Origin: Helicobacter pylori oki112
Lineage (GTDB): Bacteria > Campylobacterota > Campylobacteria > Campylobacterales > Helicobacteraceae
Length of the DNA stretch: 64,000 bases
Direction: 5' to 3'
Assembly: GCF_000600085.1 (NCBI RefSeq)
Contig: NZ_CP006821.1
Coordinates: forward strand, 186,001-250,000
In this document: piece by piece, positions 49,657 through 63,025 of the stretch
Layout: every line of letters begins with the position of its first letter
Numbering within the stretch: the stretch's first letter is position 1
Translations under genes and position numbers: made by a program
The notes under the pieces: generated by a model
What the model was told of the DNA's origin: nothing
Database searches by the model: none
Seen by the model: only the letters and a program-made list of their open reading frames with translations

Positions 49657-50906
49657 TGGCGTATTTTTTAGAACAAACGGATAGTGAAATTTTTGAATTG
49701 ATCTTTGAAGAATATAAGCGGCAAAATGAGCATTTAGAAATGATAGCGAGCGAGAATTACACTTTTCCTAGTGTTATGGAAGCTATGGGAAGCATTTTAA
49801 CGAATAAATACGCTGAGGGCTATCCTAACAAGCGCTATTATGGAGGCTGTGAAGTGGTGGATAAAATAGAAAGCCTAGCCATAGAAAGGGCTAAAAAGCT
49901 TTTTAATTGCCAGTTCGCTAACGTGCAAGCGCATTCAGGCTCACAAGCCAATAACGCTGTCTATCACGCTCTTTTAAAGCCTTATGACAAGATTTTAGGC
50001 ATGGATTTAAGCTGTGGAGGGCATTTAACGCATGGCGCTAAAGTGAGTTTAACCGGCAAGCATTATCAGAGCTTTTCTTATGGCGTGAATTTGGATGGCT
50101 ATATTGATTATGAAGAAGCACTAAAAATCGCTCAGAGCGTTAAGCCAGAAATCATTGTGTGCGGGTTTTCAGCCTATCCAAGGGAGATTGATTTTAAGAA
50201 ATTTAGAGAAATCGCTGATGAAGTGGGGGCGTTACTATTAGGCGATATAGCCCATGTGGCAGGGCTTGTGGTCGCTAATGAGCATGCCCATCCTTTCCCG
50301 CATTGCCATGTGGTTTCAAGCACCACTCATAAGACCTTAAGAGGGCCTAGAGGGGGACTTATTTTAACTAATGATGAAGAGATAGCGGCTAAGATTGATA
50401 AAGCGATCTTTCCAGGGACTCAAGGCGGGCCTTTGATGCATGCGATTACTGCTAAAGCGGTGGGGTTTAAAGAGAATCTAAAACCAGAATTTAAAGCTTA
50501 TGCAAAATTAGTGAAATCTAACATGCAAGTTTTGGCTAAAGCGTTAAAAGAAAAAAACCATAAGTTAGTGAGCGGTGGCACTTCTAACCATTTGCTTTTG
50601 ATGGATTTCTTAGATAAGCCTTATAGCGGGAAAGACGCTGATATTGCATTAGGGAATGCCGGAATCACCGTGAATAAAAACACCATTCCTGGCGAAACGC
50701 GCAGCCCTTTTGTAACGAGCGGGATAAGGATTGGCTCAGCGGCATTGAGCGCAAGGGGCATGGGAGCTAAAGAATTTGAAATCATAGGGGATAAAATATC
50801 AGATATTTTGAATGATATTAATAATGTTAGTTTGCAATTGCATGTGAAAGAAGAATTGAAAGCCATGGCTAATCAATTCCCTGTGTATCAACAACCTATT
50901 TTTTAA
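49656..50906 (+). CDS. glyA: Serine hydroxymethyltransferase
   Basis: 416 residues. It interconverts serine and glycine with tetrahydrofolate and pyridoxal phosphate. The PLP lysine is in [15 protein letters not shown]; other family marks are [30 protein letters not shown] and [10 protein letters not shown]. Serine breakdown (sdaA) and this enzyme compete for the same amino acid. It overlaps lysS and is followed 10 bases later by the DUF1882 gene. Confidence 0.98.
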   Translation: MAYFLEQTDSEIFELIFEEYKRQNEHLEMIASENYTFPSVMEAMGSILTNKYAEGYPNKRYYGGCEVVDKIESLAIERAKKLFNCQFANVQAHSGSQANNAVYHALLKPYDKILGMDLSCGGHLTHGAKVSLTGKHYQSFSYGVNLDGYIDYEEALKIAQSVKPEIIVCGFSAYPREIDFKKFREIADEVGALLLGDIAHVAGLVVANEHAHPFPHCHVVSSTTHKTLRGPRGGLILTNDEEIAAKIDKAIFPGTQGGPLMHAITAKAVGFKENLKPEFKAYAKLVKSNMQVLAKALKEKNHKLVSGGTSNHLLLMDFLDKPYSGKDADIALGNAGITVNKNTIPGETRSPFVTSGIRIGSAALSARGMGAKEFEIIGDKISDILNDINNVSLQLHVKEELKAMANQFPVYQQPIF

Positions 50907-50916
50907 GGGAGTCAAG

Positions 50917-51459
50917 ATGACAGAAATGGAATTAAAGCTCATTAAGATAGACACAAGCCATTATTTTGAAAAAAAACCAGGCTTGGGGGAGAGGGTGGAT
51001 TATGCGGGGCGTTGCTTCTATAATAAATTCCAAAGAGTGAATGCCATGCTCACAAGCTCGCTCATTCAAAAGCATTTGAAAAGGGAGATAGAAATCGCGC
51101 ACAACCTCATCTTGCGTAACGATAAGGTGGAAAATATTGTGTTTGATTATAACGGGAGGAATCCAGAGCGTTTTTATCATAAGGCACAGTTATTGCTTCG
51201 TGAGGAAGGTTTTATGAATTTTACCGCTTATAACACAAAGACTCCAGGGCATTTGCATTTGTATGTGCATAAGGGGCATACGGAATTGGGCGAGGGTGAA
51301 AGGTTGGTTAAAACTTTGTCTATGAAATTAGCACAAGGGTTGCCTAAAGAATGGAGGGTCTTCCCTAGCAATGAATGGCCTAAGGAATTTAATATTTTAG
51401 CTTTACCTTATGAAGTGTTTGCAAAAGAGCGAGGGAGCTCTTGGGCGAAGCATTTATAA
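50917..51459 (+). CDS. DUF1882 family protein
   Basis: 180 residues without signal peptide or membrane helix. The N-terminus ([41 protein letters not shown]) and the later [35 protein letters not shown] and [20 protein letters not shown] are the conserved stretches of a family confined to Helicobacter and relatives. His-rich motifs ([10 protein letters not shown]) could bind a metal or nucleic acid, but the function is unknown. It has a GGGAG site before ATG. Confidence 0.8.
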   Translation: MTEMELKLIKIDTSHYFEKKPGLGERVDYAGRCFYNKFQRVNAMLTSSLIQKHLKREIEIAHNLILRNDKVENIVFDYNGRNPERFYHKAQLLLREEGFMNFTAYNTKTPGHLHLYVHKGHTELGEGERLVKTLSMKLAQGLPKEWRVFPSNEWPKEFNILALPYEVFAKERGSSWAKHL

Positions 51460-51480
51460 CAATTTTTGAAAGGATTTTTG

Positions 51481-52290
51481 ATGTCAGAAAAAGAAAGACT
51501 GAATGAAGTGATCTTAGAAGAAGAAAATAATGGGGGCGGCACTAAAAAAGTGTTTTTGATCGTGGCTATAGCCATTATCATTTTAGCGGTGCTTTTAATG
51601 GTGTTTTGGAAAAGCACGAGAGTCACTCCTAAAGAGACTTTTTTACAAACCGATAGCGGCATGCAAAAAATAGGCAACACTAAAGACGAGAAAAAAGACG
51701 ATGCGTTTGAAAGCTTGAATTTGGATCCTTCCAAACAAGAAAGCGATCTGGACAAAGTGGCGGATAATGTTAAAAAACAAGAAAGCGATGCGTTTAAAAT
51801 GCCCATTCAAACCAATCAAACTCAAACGGAGATGAAAACAACAGAAGAAACCCAAGAAGCTCAAAAAGAATTAAAAGTTGTTGAACACACTCCTATAATC
51901 GCTCAAAAAGAATCTCAAGCTGTGGCTAAAAAAGAAACCCCCCATAAAAAGCCTAAAGCAACGCCTAAAGATAAGGAAGCTCATAAAGATAAAGCTAAGC
52001 ATGCGGTTAAAGAGCTAAAAGTCAAAAAAGAAGCTCATAAAGAAGTTCCTAAAAAAGCCAATTCTAAAACCAATCTTATTAAAGGGCATTATTTGCAAGT
52101 GGGGGTTTTTGCGCACACGCCCAATAAAGCGTTTTTACAAGAGTTTAACCAATTCCCCCATAAGATTGAAGATAGGGGAGCAACGAAGCGCTATCTCATA
52201 GGCCCGTATAAGAGCAAACAAGAAGCCTTAATGCATGCTGATGAAGTCAGCAAAAAAATGACTAAACCGGTTGTCATAGAGATTCGTTAA
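51481..52290 (+). CDS. SPOR-domain membrane protein
   Basis: 269 residues. One membrane helix (about 22-43, VFLIVAIAIIILAVLLMVFW) is followed by a long Lys/Glu/Thr-rich periplasmic linker (about 60-195) and a C-terminal SPOR domain (about 200-269, HYLQVGVFAHTPNKAF...RYLIGPYKSKQEAL), which binds denuded glycan at the septum. ATG at 51481 follows AAGGA; a TTG 15 bases upstream is in frame but weaker. It is the last gene of the cvpA cluster and is followed by dispersed repeat copy 6. Confidence 0.85.
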   Translation: MSEKERLNEVILEEENNGGGTKKVFLIVAIAIIILAVLLMVFWKSTRVTPKETFLQTDSGMQKIGNTKDEKKDDAFESLNLDPSKQESDLDKVADNVKKQESDAFKMPIQTNQTQTEMKTTEETQEAQKELKVVEHTPIIAQKESQAVAKKETPHKKPKATPKDKEAHKDKAKHAVKELKVKKEAHKEVPKKANSKTNLIKGHYLQVGVFAHTPNKAFLQEFNQFPHKIEDRGATKRYLIGPYKSKQEALMHADEVSKKMTKPVVIEIR

Positions 52291-52299
52291 GGGCTTTAC

Positions 52300-52450
52300 A
52301 AACTTAAAAGAGATTAGCGTTAGTCAAGCGATAATTTCTTGTGATGCACTCTTAGGGGTTAGAGGGATTTATGGGGGAGAGTTTGCAAAATACCCCTATT
52401 TTCTTAAGAGTTTTGTATAAAACTAAAATAAAGTAATCCCATTTTTAAAG
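52300..52450 (+). repeat. Dispersed hairpin repeat, copy 6
   Basis: GTTAGTCAAGCGATAATTTC (from about 52319) nearly matches copy 2. The core at about 52348-52410 begins CTCTTAGGGG, has GGGGGAGAG, then TGCAAAATACCCC, and closes TTCTTAAGAG. It lies 3' of the SPOR gene, in the same direction as the gene that follows. Confidence 0.5.
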
Positions 52451-52762
52451 AAATAAAGAGCGTTATGAATTTAATGGATAGCAAAGAATATGACAGCTTT
52501 TTAATAGCGAGCAAAATATAAGACAGCTAAAACAAAGTAATAGCATTTAGTAAAGTAGGGGTAAGAGGTAAAAAATGGAAAAACATGCGTTTTAGATAAA
52601 ACATTCATACCCACTACTAGCAGTCAAGGAGAAGTAACAAACCCAGACCGCATGAAAGAATTGTAATATAAAAAAGATTAAAACAGCTTTTAAGACTATC
52701 AATCCATATGATTTTACCAAAAAGAAAGCATCAGTCATTTTAATAGGTTTTTTAAAATTAGC

Positions 52763-52768
52763 TATAAT
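52763..52768 (+). promoter_or_regulatory. -10 box for the UPF0114 gene
   Basis: TATAAT (TTAGCTATAATC) about 35 bases before the ATG at 52804. Confidence 0.6.
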
Positions 52769-52803
52769 CAAGGCTTCAAAAAGCCATAATTAAAAGAGTT
52801 GAG

Positions 52804-53337
52804 ATGTTGGAAAAATTGATTGAAAGAGTGTTGTTTGCCACTCGTTGGTTGCTAGCCCCTTTATGCATTGCCATGTCGTTAGTGCTGGTGGTTTTAGGCT
52901 ATGCGTTCATGAAAGAGTTGTGGCACATGCTAAGCCATTTAAACACGATCAGCGAAACGGATTTGGTTTTATCAGCCTTAGGATTAGTGGATTTGTTGTT
53001 TATGGCCGGGCTTGTTTTAATGGTGTTGCTCGCCAGTTATGAAAGCTTTGTTTCCAAATTAGACAAGGTAGATGCCAGTGAAATCACTTGGCTAAAGCAC
53101 ACGGATTTTAACGCTTTAAAATTAAAGGTTTCACTCTCCATTGTAGCGATTTCGGCGATTTTCTTGCTCAAACGCTACATGAGTTTAGAAGACGTTCTAT
53201 CCAGTATCCCTAAGGACACGCCCTTATCGCATAACCCCATTTTTTGGCAAGTGGTGATCCATTTGGTGTTTGTGTGTTCAGCACTTTTAGCCGCTGTTAC
53301 CAATAACATCGCTTTTTCGCAAAATAAAGCGCATTAA
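52804..53337 (+). CDS. UPF0114 (YqhA-like) membrane protein
   Basis: 177 residues with four membrane segments (about 14-34, 55-80, 100-120 and 145-168). The N-terminal LEKLIERVLFATRWLLAPLCIAMSL and the ASYESFVSKLD loop are family hallmarks. Related proteins occur in many bacteria, with no settled function. A GAG-rich site lies before the ATG. The gene is convergent with the phospholipase D-like gene, only six bases separating their ends. Confidence 0.85.
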   Translation: MLEKLIERVLFATRWLLAPLCIAMSLVLVVLGYAFMKELWHMLSHLNTISETDLVLSALGLVDLLFMAGLVLMVLLASYESFVSKLDKVDASEITWLKHTDFNALKLKVSLSIVAISAIFLLKRYMSLEDVLSSIPKDTPLSHNPIFWQVVIHLVFVCSALLAAVTNNIAFSQNKAH

Positions 53338-53342
53338 AAGTT

Positions 53343-54851
53343 TTAAAGCTCTCTTTCAGGAAGGACTTTAGACCATTCTTTAATCAAGCGCAAAAAGAAG
53401 GAAGTGTCAGGCGAAGTTTTTTCATGGATTAAAATGCCTTCTTCCACCGCTTCCCAAATCACTCTATGCCGATACACCACCAAATGCCATGCTTGTTGGG
53501 CATGATCTTTAAGCGACAAACGCACCCTTTTGGCAAAAGACGGGTTGTCAAACAAAACCGCGCTTTCAGTGTTGATGTATGCAGAGCGCGGATCAATATT
53601 AAAACTCCCTAGAAGCGTTAAATTGTCATCAAAAACAATCGTTTTGCCGTGTAAGGAATGTTTGGTGCTAAAGCGCCCTTTAATCTGGCGGTTAAAAAAA
53701 TCGTTTCGTATTTCATAGACATTCGCGCCCATTCGCACTAATTGGTTGCGATACCTTTCCCATGCCCCATAGACCACTATTGCATCAGTAGATGAAAGGG
53801 AATTGGTAAGAATATTCAATTCAATCCCCTTAGAAATTTGATTTTTAAAGATTTTCATCATCTTTTTGCCTGGAATAAAATACGATGAAGCGATAAAAAC
53901 GGAGTCTTTAGCGTTTTTAAGGGCTTTTTCAAAAGCGATTTTAATAGGCGAATACAAGGGCGTGTCAATTTTTTTGGGTGAATCGGCTAAAAAAATGGCA
54001 TTCCCATAATAAATGGGGTATTGGTATTTTTGGAAGTGTTCTATAAAATCATTGACTTTTTTTTCAAAATGGTTTTTGTCTTCAGCGCTGATAGGGATTT
54101 TTTCATGGAGTTTAGCGATTTCTTTAGCGTTGTTTTTGAGTCTTTTATGGGTTCTTAGTAATGAAACAGGGATAGAGCGGTGGAACCTCCAATAGCGTTC
54201 AAAGCTTTCTTTGGCTTTTGAAGCAACCCCCCCAAAAAACAAAGCGTCTAAATCTAAAAAATTCGTGTCTAAATCGTTATCAAAATAATTATCCCCAATA
54301 TTGCGCCCCCCTATAATGACAGCGAAATTATCCACGATGAAAAGCTTGTTGTGCATGCGTTTTTTAATGCGCTCATAATCCGCAAGCATTTCAAAATAAC
54401 GCAAGCCTTTATTGCGGATATAGTAGGGGTTAAAAATTTTCACTTCAATGTTTTTATGGAAATTTAAGAGCATAATATCTGAAAAATCGGAATACACTCC
54501 GTTATCGTCTAAAAGGATGCGCACTTTTACCCCACGATTGGCCGCATTTAAAAGTTCTTTAGCGATCACTTGAGAAGAGAGATCGTTCTTATAGATATAA
54601 GTTTGCATGTCAATGCTTTTTTGGCTCATTCTGATAAGTCCCACTCTATGTAACAAAGCGTCAAAGCCGTCTTCTAAAAGAATGGCCGCGCTATGGTTAG
54701 GGTTTTCTTTTAATTTTTTGGCATACAAGCTCCCAATAGCGGTAGTGTAGGGATCATAAGAGATAGGGGGGCTTGAAATGGGAGTCTTATAGACTAACCC
54801 AAAGCACCCATTAAAAAAAAAGACGCTTAAAAGGACTAAAAAGATTTTCAA
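53343..54851 (-). CDS. cls: Lipid-anchored phospholipase D family protein (cardiolipin synthase-like)
   Basis: 502 residues. A lipoprotein signal (MKIFLVLLSVFFFNGC) puts it at the membrane, with Cys16 as the modified residue. Two HKD motifs are present: HNKLFIVDNFAVIIGGRNIGDNY (about 165-185) and HGKTIVFDDNLTLLGSFNIDPRS (about 390-410). This favours a cardiolipin synthase or phospholipase activity, though H. pylori annotations vary. The signal contains a run of nine A (plus strand 54813-54821) where slippage would stop the protein. Confidence 0.85.
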   Translation of the reverse strand: MKIFLVLLSVFFFNGCFGLVYKTPISSPPISYDPYTTAIGSLYAKKLKENPNHSAAILLEDGFDALLHRVGLIRMSQKSIDMQTYIYKNDLSSQVIAKELLNAANRGVKVRILLDDNGVYSDFSDIMLLNFHKNIEVKIFNPYYIRNKGLRYFEMLADYERIKKRMHNKLFIVDNFAVIIGGRNIGDNYFDNDLDTNFLDLDALFFGGVASKAKESFERYWRFHRSIPVSLLRTHKRLKNNAKEIAKLHEKIPISAEDKNHFEKKVNDFIEHFQKYQYPIYYGNAIFLADSPKKIDTPLYSPIKIAFEKALKNAKDSVFIASSYFIPGKKMMKIFKNQISKGIELNILTNSLSSTDAIVVYGAWERYRNQLVRMGANVYEIRNDFFNRQIKGRFSTKHSLHGKTIVFDDNLTLLGSFNIDPRSAYINTESAVLFDNPSFAKRVRLSLKDHAQQAWHLVVYRHRVIWEAVEEGILIHEKTSPDTSFFLRLIKEWSKVLPEREL

Positions 54852-54872
54852 AAACGACCCACTAAAAAGAAA

Positions 54873-57747
<2,875 letters not shown>

Positions 57748-57756
57748 TTTCTACCC

Positions 57757-58524
57757 TTATTCTTTGTGGAATTTCCCATCAGCTTCTATGGCTTCTTGCA
57801 TGGTTTTAATGCCATTGTCCTTATTTTCTAAACCTTTTTTAATGTAAGCCCCATAGGTGCAAAGCCCTAAAACAATAAAAAACACGCTCATCGCCCATTT
57901 GACTTTTCTCAAGCCTTGAATGCTCGCATTCTTAAACCACCCCCATTTAATCGCTAAACGATACAACCCGATAGAGCCATGCAATTCTACGGCAAACAAT
58001 AAGAAAATATACAAAAGCCAAAAGTTTTGCGTTACAAAACGATAGCTTGAGCCATGAGGCCCAATACTTTCAGGCTCTGTGAGCATGACAAACAAGTGGA
58101 TACTCGCTAAGAAAAACATCGCAAACCCGGTTAAGGCTTGAATAAACCACAAACTCGTATCGCCATGTTTCATCAAATGCTTATGGGTTTTAAAAACCTT
58201 GTATTGCCTGTAATTGATAGGGAATTTCCTTAACGCCAAAAAAGCATGTGCGACTAAAATAAGAATAACTCCTGCTGCAACCACGCTCACAATAGCCGGC
58301 TCGCCCGCTTTTAAAAACAAGCTCCCTTCAAAAAATTTCGCCACTTTATACATGGCTTCATCGCTAATCAAGATACTTGAGACCAAAAACATGTGCGCTA
58401 TCATAAAGAGCGCTAAAATCAAGCCCGTAGTGCTCTGTAAAAAATCCAGCTTAGCATAAATACCGCTCTTTTTAAGCCCTTTGTTAGCGCCATAATAACC
58501 CTCTATAATCTCTTCTTGTTGCAT
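57757..58524 (-). CDS. frdC: Fumarate reductase cytochrome b subunit
   Basis: 255 residues forming five membrane helices with His residues in HMFLVSSIL, HAFLALRKFP, HKHLMKHGDTS and HLFVMLTEPE positioned to bind two b-hemes. This is the di-heme menaquinol-oxidising subunit, of the Wolinella type, which replaces FrdC/FrdD of E. coli. It is first in frdC-A-B. The promoter must lie in the 214-base gap shared with tpiA. Confidence 0.97.
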   Translation of the reverse strand: MQQEEIIEGYYGANKGLKKSGIYAKLDFLQSTTGLILALFMIAHMFLVSSILISDEAMYKVAKFFEGSLFLKAGEPAIVSVVAAGVILILVAHAFLALRKFPINYRQYKVFKTHKHLMKHGDTSLWFIQALTGFAMFFLASIHLFVMLTEPESIGPHGSSYRFVTQNFWLLYIFLLFAVELHGSIGLYRLAIKWGWFKNASIQGLRKVKWAMSVFFIVLGLCTYGAYIKKGLENKDNGIKTMQEAIEADGKFHKE

Positions 58525-58695
58525 AAAAACTGCTCCTAAAAACTCAAAATTAACCTAAAATCGCTTGACGCAAAAACACTGCCTTAATTTTACTACATTT
58601 GAAATAATTTTCCTTATAAACAAAACCTAAATTGGGAAAAAATTCAATTCAAGGGGGCTATTGTTTAAAATTTACATTTTTTAAACGCTATTAGA

Positions 58696-58701
58696 TATAA
58701 T
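58696..58701 (+). promoter_or_regulatory. -10 box for tpiA
   Basis: TATAAT (TTAGATATAATAAG) 38 bases before the ATG, with a TAAGGA ribosome site at about 58726-58731. Confidence 0.6.
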
Positions 58702-58738
58702 AAGGGATAGTTACCACCTATAGAATAAGGATCATTCA

Positions 58739-59443
58739 ATGACAAAAATTGCCATGGCTAATTTTAAATCCGCTATGCCTATTTTTAAAAGCCATGCGTA
58801 TTTAAAAGAATTAGAAAAGACTTTAAAACCGCAGCATTTTGACAGGGTGTTTGTATTCCCTGATTTTTTGGGGTTATTGCCTAATTCGTTTTTGCATTTC
58901 ACTTTAGGGGTGCAAAACGCTTACCCTAGAGATTGTGGGGCTTTTACCGGTGAAATCACTTCAAAGCATTTAGAAGAACTCAAAATCCACACGCTTTTAA
59001 TAGGGCATAGCGAGAGGCGAGCACTTTTAAAGGAAAGCCCTAGCTTTTTGAAAGAAAAGTTTGATTTTTTTAAAAATAAAAATTTTAAAATTATCTATTG
59101 CATTGGCGAAGATTTAACGACCAGAGAAAAGGGTTTTAAGGCTGTAAAGGAATTTTTAAGCGAGCAATTAGAAAATATTGATCTTAATTATTCCAATTTA
59201 ATTGTGGCGTATGAGCCTATTTGGGCGATTGGCACCAAAAAAAGCGCTTCTTTAGAAGATATTTATCTCACGCATGGTTTTTTAAAACAAATCTTAAATC
59301 AAAAAACGCCCTTATTGTATGGGGGGAGCGTGAACATACAAAACGCTAAAGAAATTTTAGGGATTGATAGCGTGGATGGCTTATTGATCGGGAGTGCGTC
59401 TTGGGAATTAGAAAATTTTAAAACAATCATTTCATTTTTATAA
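58739..59443 (+). CDS. tpiA: Triosephosphate isomerase
   Basis: 234 residues, slightly short for the family (about 250). It interconverts dihydroxyacetone phosphate and glyceraldehyde 3-phosphate. The N-terminal catalytic Lys is in MANFKSAMP, the His in LIGHSERR, the Glu in [11 protein letters not shown], and the phosphate loop is LLYGGSVN. It is the first gene of tpiA-fabI-lpxD and links central metabolism to envelope synthesis by transcription only. Confidence 0.97.
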   Translation: MTKIAMANFKSAMPIFKSHAYLKELEKTLKPQHFDRVFVFPDFLGLLPNSFLHFTLGVQNAYPRDCGAFTGEITSKHLEELKIHTLLIGHSERRALLKESPSFLKEKFDFFKNKNFKIIYCIGEDLTTREKGFKAVKEFLSEQLENIDLNYSNLIVAYEPIWAIGTKKSASLEDIYLTHGFLKQILNQKTPLLYGGSVNIQNAKEILGIDSVDGLLIGSASWELENFKTIISFL

Positions 59444-60280
<837 letters not shown>

Positions 60281-60289
60281 GGGGTATTG

Positions 60290-61300
60290 ATGAAATTAAG
60301 CGAATTGTTGAGCGCCTATTCTATTGAAACGGAATTTTCAAACGACTTTGAAGTGCATGCTTTAGCGGAATTGGATAAGGCCACGCCTAATGATATTAGC
60401 TATATTGACCAAGCGCGTTACCTTAAACTTTTAAAAGATTCCAAAGCCGGAGCGGTGTTTATCCGTAAAAAAGAATCTTCTAAAGTGCCAAAACACATGC
60501 AAGCTTTAATCGTGGATAACCCGCATCTAGCCTTTGCTAAAGCTTCGCATGCCTTTAAAATCCCTTTTTTTAAAAACCCAGAAAGCGTGAATGAACCTAA
60601 ACATTTTGAAAAAGTAACGATCATGCCTAATGTTGTGATTGGAGAGGGCGTAGAAATTGGCGAAAATTCTTTGATTTATCCGGGCGTGGTGATCGCTGAT
60701 GGGGTCAAAATCGGTAAAAATTGCGTTTTGTATCCTCGTGTCATTTTGTATCAAAATACGATTTTAGAAGATAATGTTACTATCCATGCAGGCAGCGTGA
60801 TCGGAGGCGATGGCTTTGGTTATGCACACACCGCTTTAGGAGAGCATGTCAAAATTGAGCATGTGGGGATTGTTAGGATTCAAAAAAATGTAGAAATTGG
60901 CGCTAACACGGCGATTGATCGGGCGGTGTTTGGCGAGACTTTGATTAAAGAGGGCGTTAAGATTGATAACCTGGTTCAAATCGGGCATAATTGCGTTTTA
61001 GGCGAGCACAGCATCGTTGTCTCTCAAGTGGGCTTGAGCGGCTCTACAACCACTGGCCGTAATGTAGTTTTTGGCGGTCAAGTGGGCATTGGGGGGCATT
61101 TGCATGTGGGCGAATTCACTCAAATTGGAGGTAAAAGTGCAGTGGGTAAAGACTTGCCCCCTAACACTAATTTTGCCGGAGCGATCCCTGCTATGGAAAT
61201 CCATGAATGGCACCATTTCCTAGCTCATTTAAGAACGAATTTCAGGAAACAGCAAAAAACGAGTTTGTTGCAAAAAGCTAAAGGGTTTTTTAAATCTTAA
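60290..61300 (+). CDS. lpxD: UDP-3-O-acylglucosamine N-acyltransferase
   Basis: 336 residues. The third step of lipid A synthesis, adding an amide-linked acyl chain. The N-terminal uridine-binding domain (about 1-95) is followed by a left-handed beta helix of hexapeptide repeats (about 100-290; VVIGEGVEIGENSLIYPGVVI-like pattern with catalytic His likely in TIHAGSVIGGDGFGYAH) and a C-terminal helix. ATG at 60290 follows AAGGGG; a TTG three bases upstream is in frame. It is cotranscribed with fabI. Confidence 0.97.
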   Translation: MKLSELLSAYSIETEFSNDFEVHALAELDKATPNDISYIDQARYLKLLKDSKAGAVFIRKKESSKVPKHMQALIVDNPHLAFAKASHAFKIPFFKNPESVNEPKHFEKVTIMPNVVIGEGVEIGENSLIYPGVVIADGVKIGKNCVLYPRVILYQNTILEDNVTIHAGSVIGGDGFGYAHTALGEHVKIEHVGIVRIQKNVEIGANTAIDRAVFGETLIKEGVKIDNLVQIGHNCVLGEHSIVVSQVGLSGSTTTGRNVVFGGQVGIGGHLHVGEFTQIGGKSAVGKDLPPNTNFAGAIPAMEIHEWHHFLAHLRTNFRKQQKTSLLQKAKGFFKS

Positions 61301-61314
61301 AGAATGAAATAAGC

Positions 61315-61320
61315 TATAAT
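61315..61320 (+). promoter_or_regulatory. -10 box for metK
   Basis: TATAAT in AAGCTATAATAAG, 45 bases before the ATG, with a TAAGGA ribosome site at about 61353-61358. It overlaps the sequence just after the lpxD stop. Confidence 0.6.
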
Positions 61321-61364
61321 AAGCCCATTTTGAATACGAATGATTATTTTAATAAGGACAATCA

Positions 61365-62522
61365 ATGAAAGATAGTTTTCTTTTCACTTCTGAATCAGTA
61401 ACCGAGGGGCATCCTGATAAAATGGCTGATCAAATCAGCGATGCGGTTTTAGATTACATCATTGAGCACGATCAAAAAGCCAAAGTCGCATGCGAGACTT
61501 TAGTTTCTAACGGGTTTTGCATGATCACTGGCGAGTTAAAAACTTCTGTTTATGCCCCTATGCAAGAGATTGCAAGAGAAGTGGTTAAAAAGATTGGTTA
61601 TACAGACGCTCTTTATGGCTTTGATTACAGAAGTGCGGCGGTTTTGAATGGCGTTGGCGAGCAAAGCCCTGATATTAATCAGGGCGTGGATAGAGAAGAT
61701 GGCGAGATTGGGGCAGGGGATCAAGGGCTTATGTTTGGTTATGCGTGCAAGGAGACTGAAACGCTCATGCCCTTACCCATTCATTTAGCGCACCAGCTCA
61801 CTTTCGCTTTGGCTCAAAAAAGAAAAGACAACACTCTGCCTTTTTTAAGGCCTGATGGCAAGTCTCAAGTGAGCGTGCGTTATGAAAACAACAAGCCTGT
61901 AAGCATTGATACGATTGTCATTTCCACCCAGCATTCCCCAGAAGTTTCGCAAAAACATTTAAAAGAAGCCGTGATTGAAGAGATCGTGTATAAGGTTTTA
62001 CCCAAAGAATATTTGCATGATAATATCAAGTTTTTTGTCAATCCTACAGGAAAATTCGTTATCGGTGGACCGCAAGGCGATGCGGGTTTGACGGGCAGAA
62101 AAATCATCGTGGATACTTATGGGGGGAGTTGCCCGCATGGTGGGGGAGCGTTTAGCGGGAAAGACCCCAGTAAAGTGGATAGGAGCGCGGCTTATGCGGC
62201 CCGCTATGTGGCTAAAAATTTGGTAGCGAGTGGGGTTTGCGATAAAGCGACCGTGCAGCTTGCTTATGCGATTGGGGTGATAGAGCCGGTGTCTGTTTAT
62301 GTGAACACGCATAACACGAGCAAGTATTCAAGTGCGGAGTTGGAAAAATGCGTGAAAGCGGTTTTCAAACTCACGCCAAAAGGCATTATTGAAAGCTTGG
62401 ATTTGTTAAGACCCATTTATTCGCTCACTTCAGCTTATGGGCATTTTGGGCGCGAATTAGAGGAATTCACTTGGGAAAAAACCAACAAAGCTGAGGAGAT
62501 TAAAGCGTTCTTTAAGCGTTAA
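61365..62522 (+). CDS. metK: S-adenosylmethionine synthetase
   Basis: 385 residues. Makes SAM from methionine and ATP. Signature segments are [23 protein letters not shown] (N-terminal), [12 protein letters not shown], and the P-loop-like [23 protein letters not shown] near residue 260. The sequence matches the usual length. It has its own promoter. Confidence 0.98.
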   Translation: MKDSFLFTSESVTEGHPDKMADQISDAVLDYIIEHDQKAKVACETLVSNGFCMITGELKTSVYAPMQEIAREVVKKIGYTDALYGFDYRSAAVLNGVGEQSPDINQGVDREDGEIGAGDQGLMFGYACKETETLMPLPIHLAHQLTFALAQKRKDNTLPFLRPDGKSQVSVRYENNKPVSIDTIVISTQHSPEVSQKHLKEAVIEEIVYKVLPKEYLHDNIKFFVNPTGKFVIGGPQGDAGLTGRKIIVDTYGGSCPHGGGAFSGKDPSKVDRSAAYAARYVAKNLVASGVCDKATVQLAYAIGVIEPVSVYVNTHNTSKYSSAELEKCVKAVFKLTPKGIIESLDLLRPIYSLTSAYGHFGRELEEFTWEKTNKAEEIKAFFKR

Positions 62523-62546
62523 AAAATATTTTAAGGGTAATATTTT
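62523..62546 (+). terminator. Possible weak terminator after metK
   Basis: AAAATATT/AATATTTT inverted repeat (62523-62530 with 62539-62546) directly after the metK stop, followed by an A-rich then T-rich stretch. The stem is all A-T, so activity is doubtful. Confidence 0.3.
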
Positions 62547-62558
62547 AAAAAATTTTTG

Positions 62559-62564
62559 TATAAT
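62559..62564 (+). promoter_or_regulatory. -10 box for ndk
   Basis: TATAAT in TTTGTATAATC, 23 bases before the TTG start, giving a leader of about 17 bases with an AAGGAG site at about 62576-62581. Confidence 0.6.
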
Positions 62565-62587
62565 CAACAATTCACAAGGAGTTTAAA

Positions 62588-63001
62588 TTGAAACAAAGAA
62601 CGCTGTCTATTATTAAACCGGATGCACTTAAGAAAAAAGTGGTAGGCAAAATCGTTGATCGCTTTGAGAGTAACGGCTTGGAAGTGATTGCTATGAAACG
62701 CTTGCATTTAAGCGTTAAAGACGCTGAAAACTTTTATGCGATCCACAGAGAGAGACCCTTTTTTAAAGATCTAATAGAATTTATGGTCAGTGGTCCGGTG
62801 GTGGTTATGGTCTTAGAGGGCGAAGATGCGGTGGCTAAAAACAGAGATCTTATGGGAGCGACTGATCCCAAACTCGCCCAAAAAGGCACTATCAGAGCGG
62901 ATTTTGCTGAAAGCATTGACGCTAATGCGGTGCATGGGAGCGATAGCTTAGAAAACGCACATAATGAAATCGCTTTCTTTTTTGCCGCTAGAGATCTTTA
63001 A
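62588..63001 (+). CDS. ndk: Nucleoside diphosphate kinase
   Basis: 137 residues, the normal family length. Transfers the gamma phosphate between nucleotides; the active-site His is in NAVHGSDS. Other marks are [13 protein letters not shown] and [15 protein letters not shown]. The start is TTG (TTG-AAA-CAA), after a clear AAGGAG site, and no ATG fits better. It is followed 24 bases later by a YceD-like gene. Confidence 0.97.
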   Translation: MKQRTLSIIKPDALKKKVVGKIVDRFESNGLEVIAMKRLHLSVKDAENFYAIHRERPFFKDLIEFMVSGPVVVMVLEGEDAVAKNRDLMGATDPKLAQKGTIRADFAESIDANAVHGSDSLENAHNEIAFFFAARDL

Positions 63002-63025
63002 GGTTTAAGGGCGTTTTAAGTAAGC

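Larger units (their letters stand above)
52291..52803. other. Non-coding gap with repeat copy 6 and decayed sequence
   Basis: About 500 bases. Copy 6 of the dispersed repeat is at 52300-52450. Beyond it are short frames with stops: an 18-codon frame MNLMDSKEYDS...SKI near 52464, and a TFIPTTSSQGEVTNPDRMKEL-type fragment near 52598-52666, which look like remains of a lost gene. Two imperfect direct repeats (ATAGC...ATAT...GACAGCT, about 52479-52527) lie between. A TATAAT box for the next gene is at 52763. Confidence 0.5.

Noticed and set aside
52291-52803. Type I toxin-antitoxin (AapA/IsoA-like) locus in the gap before the UPF0114 gene
   Set aside because: The short frames do not resemble the known AapA peptides and no antisense promoter pair could be seen.
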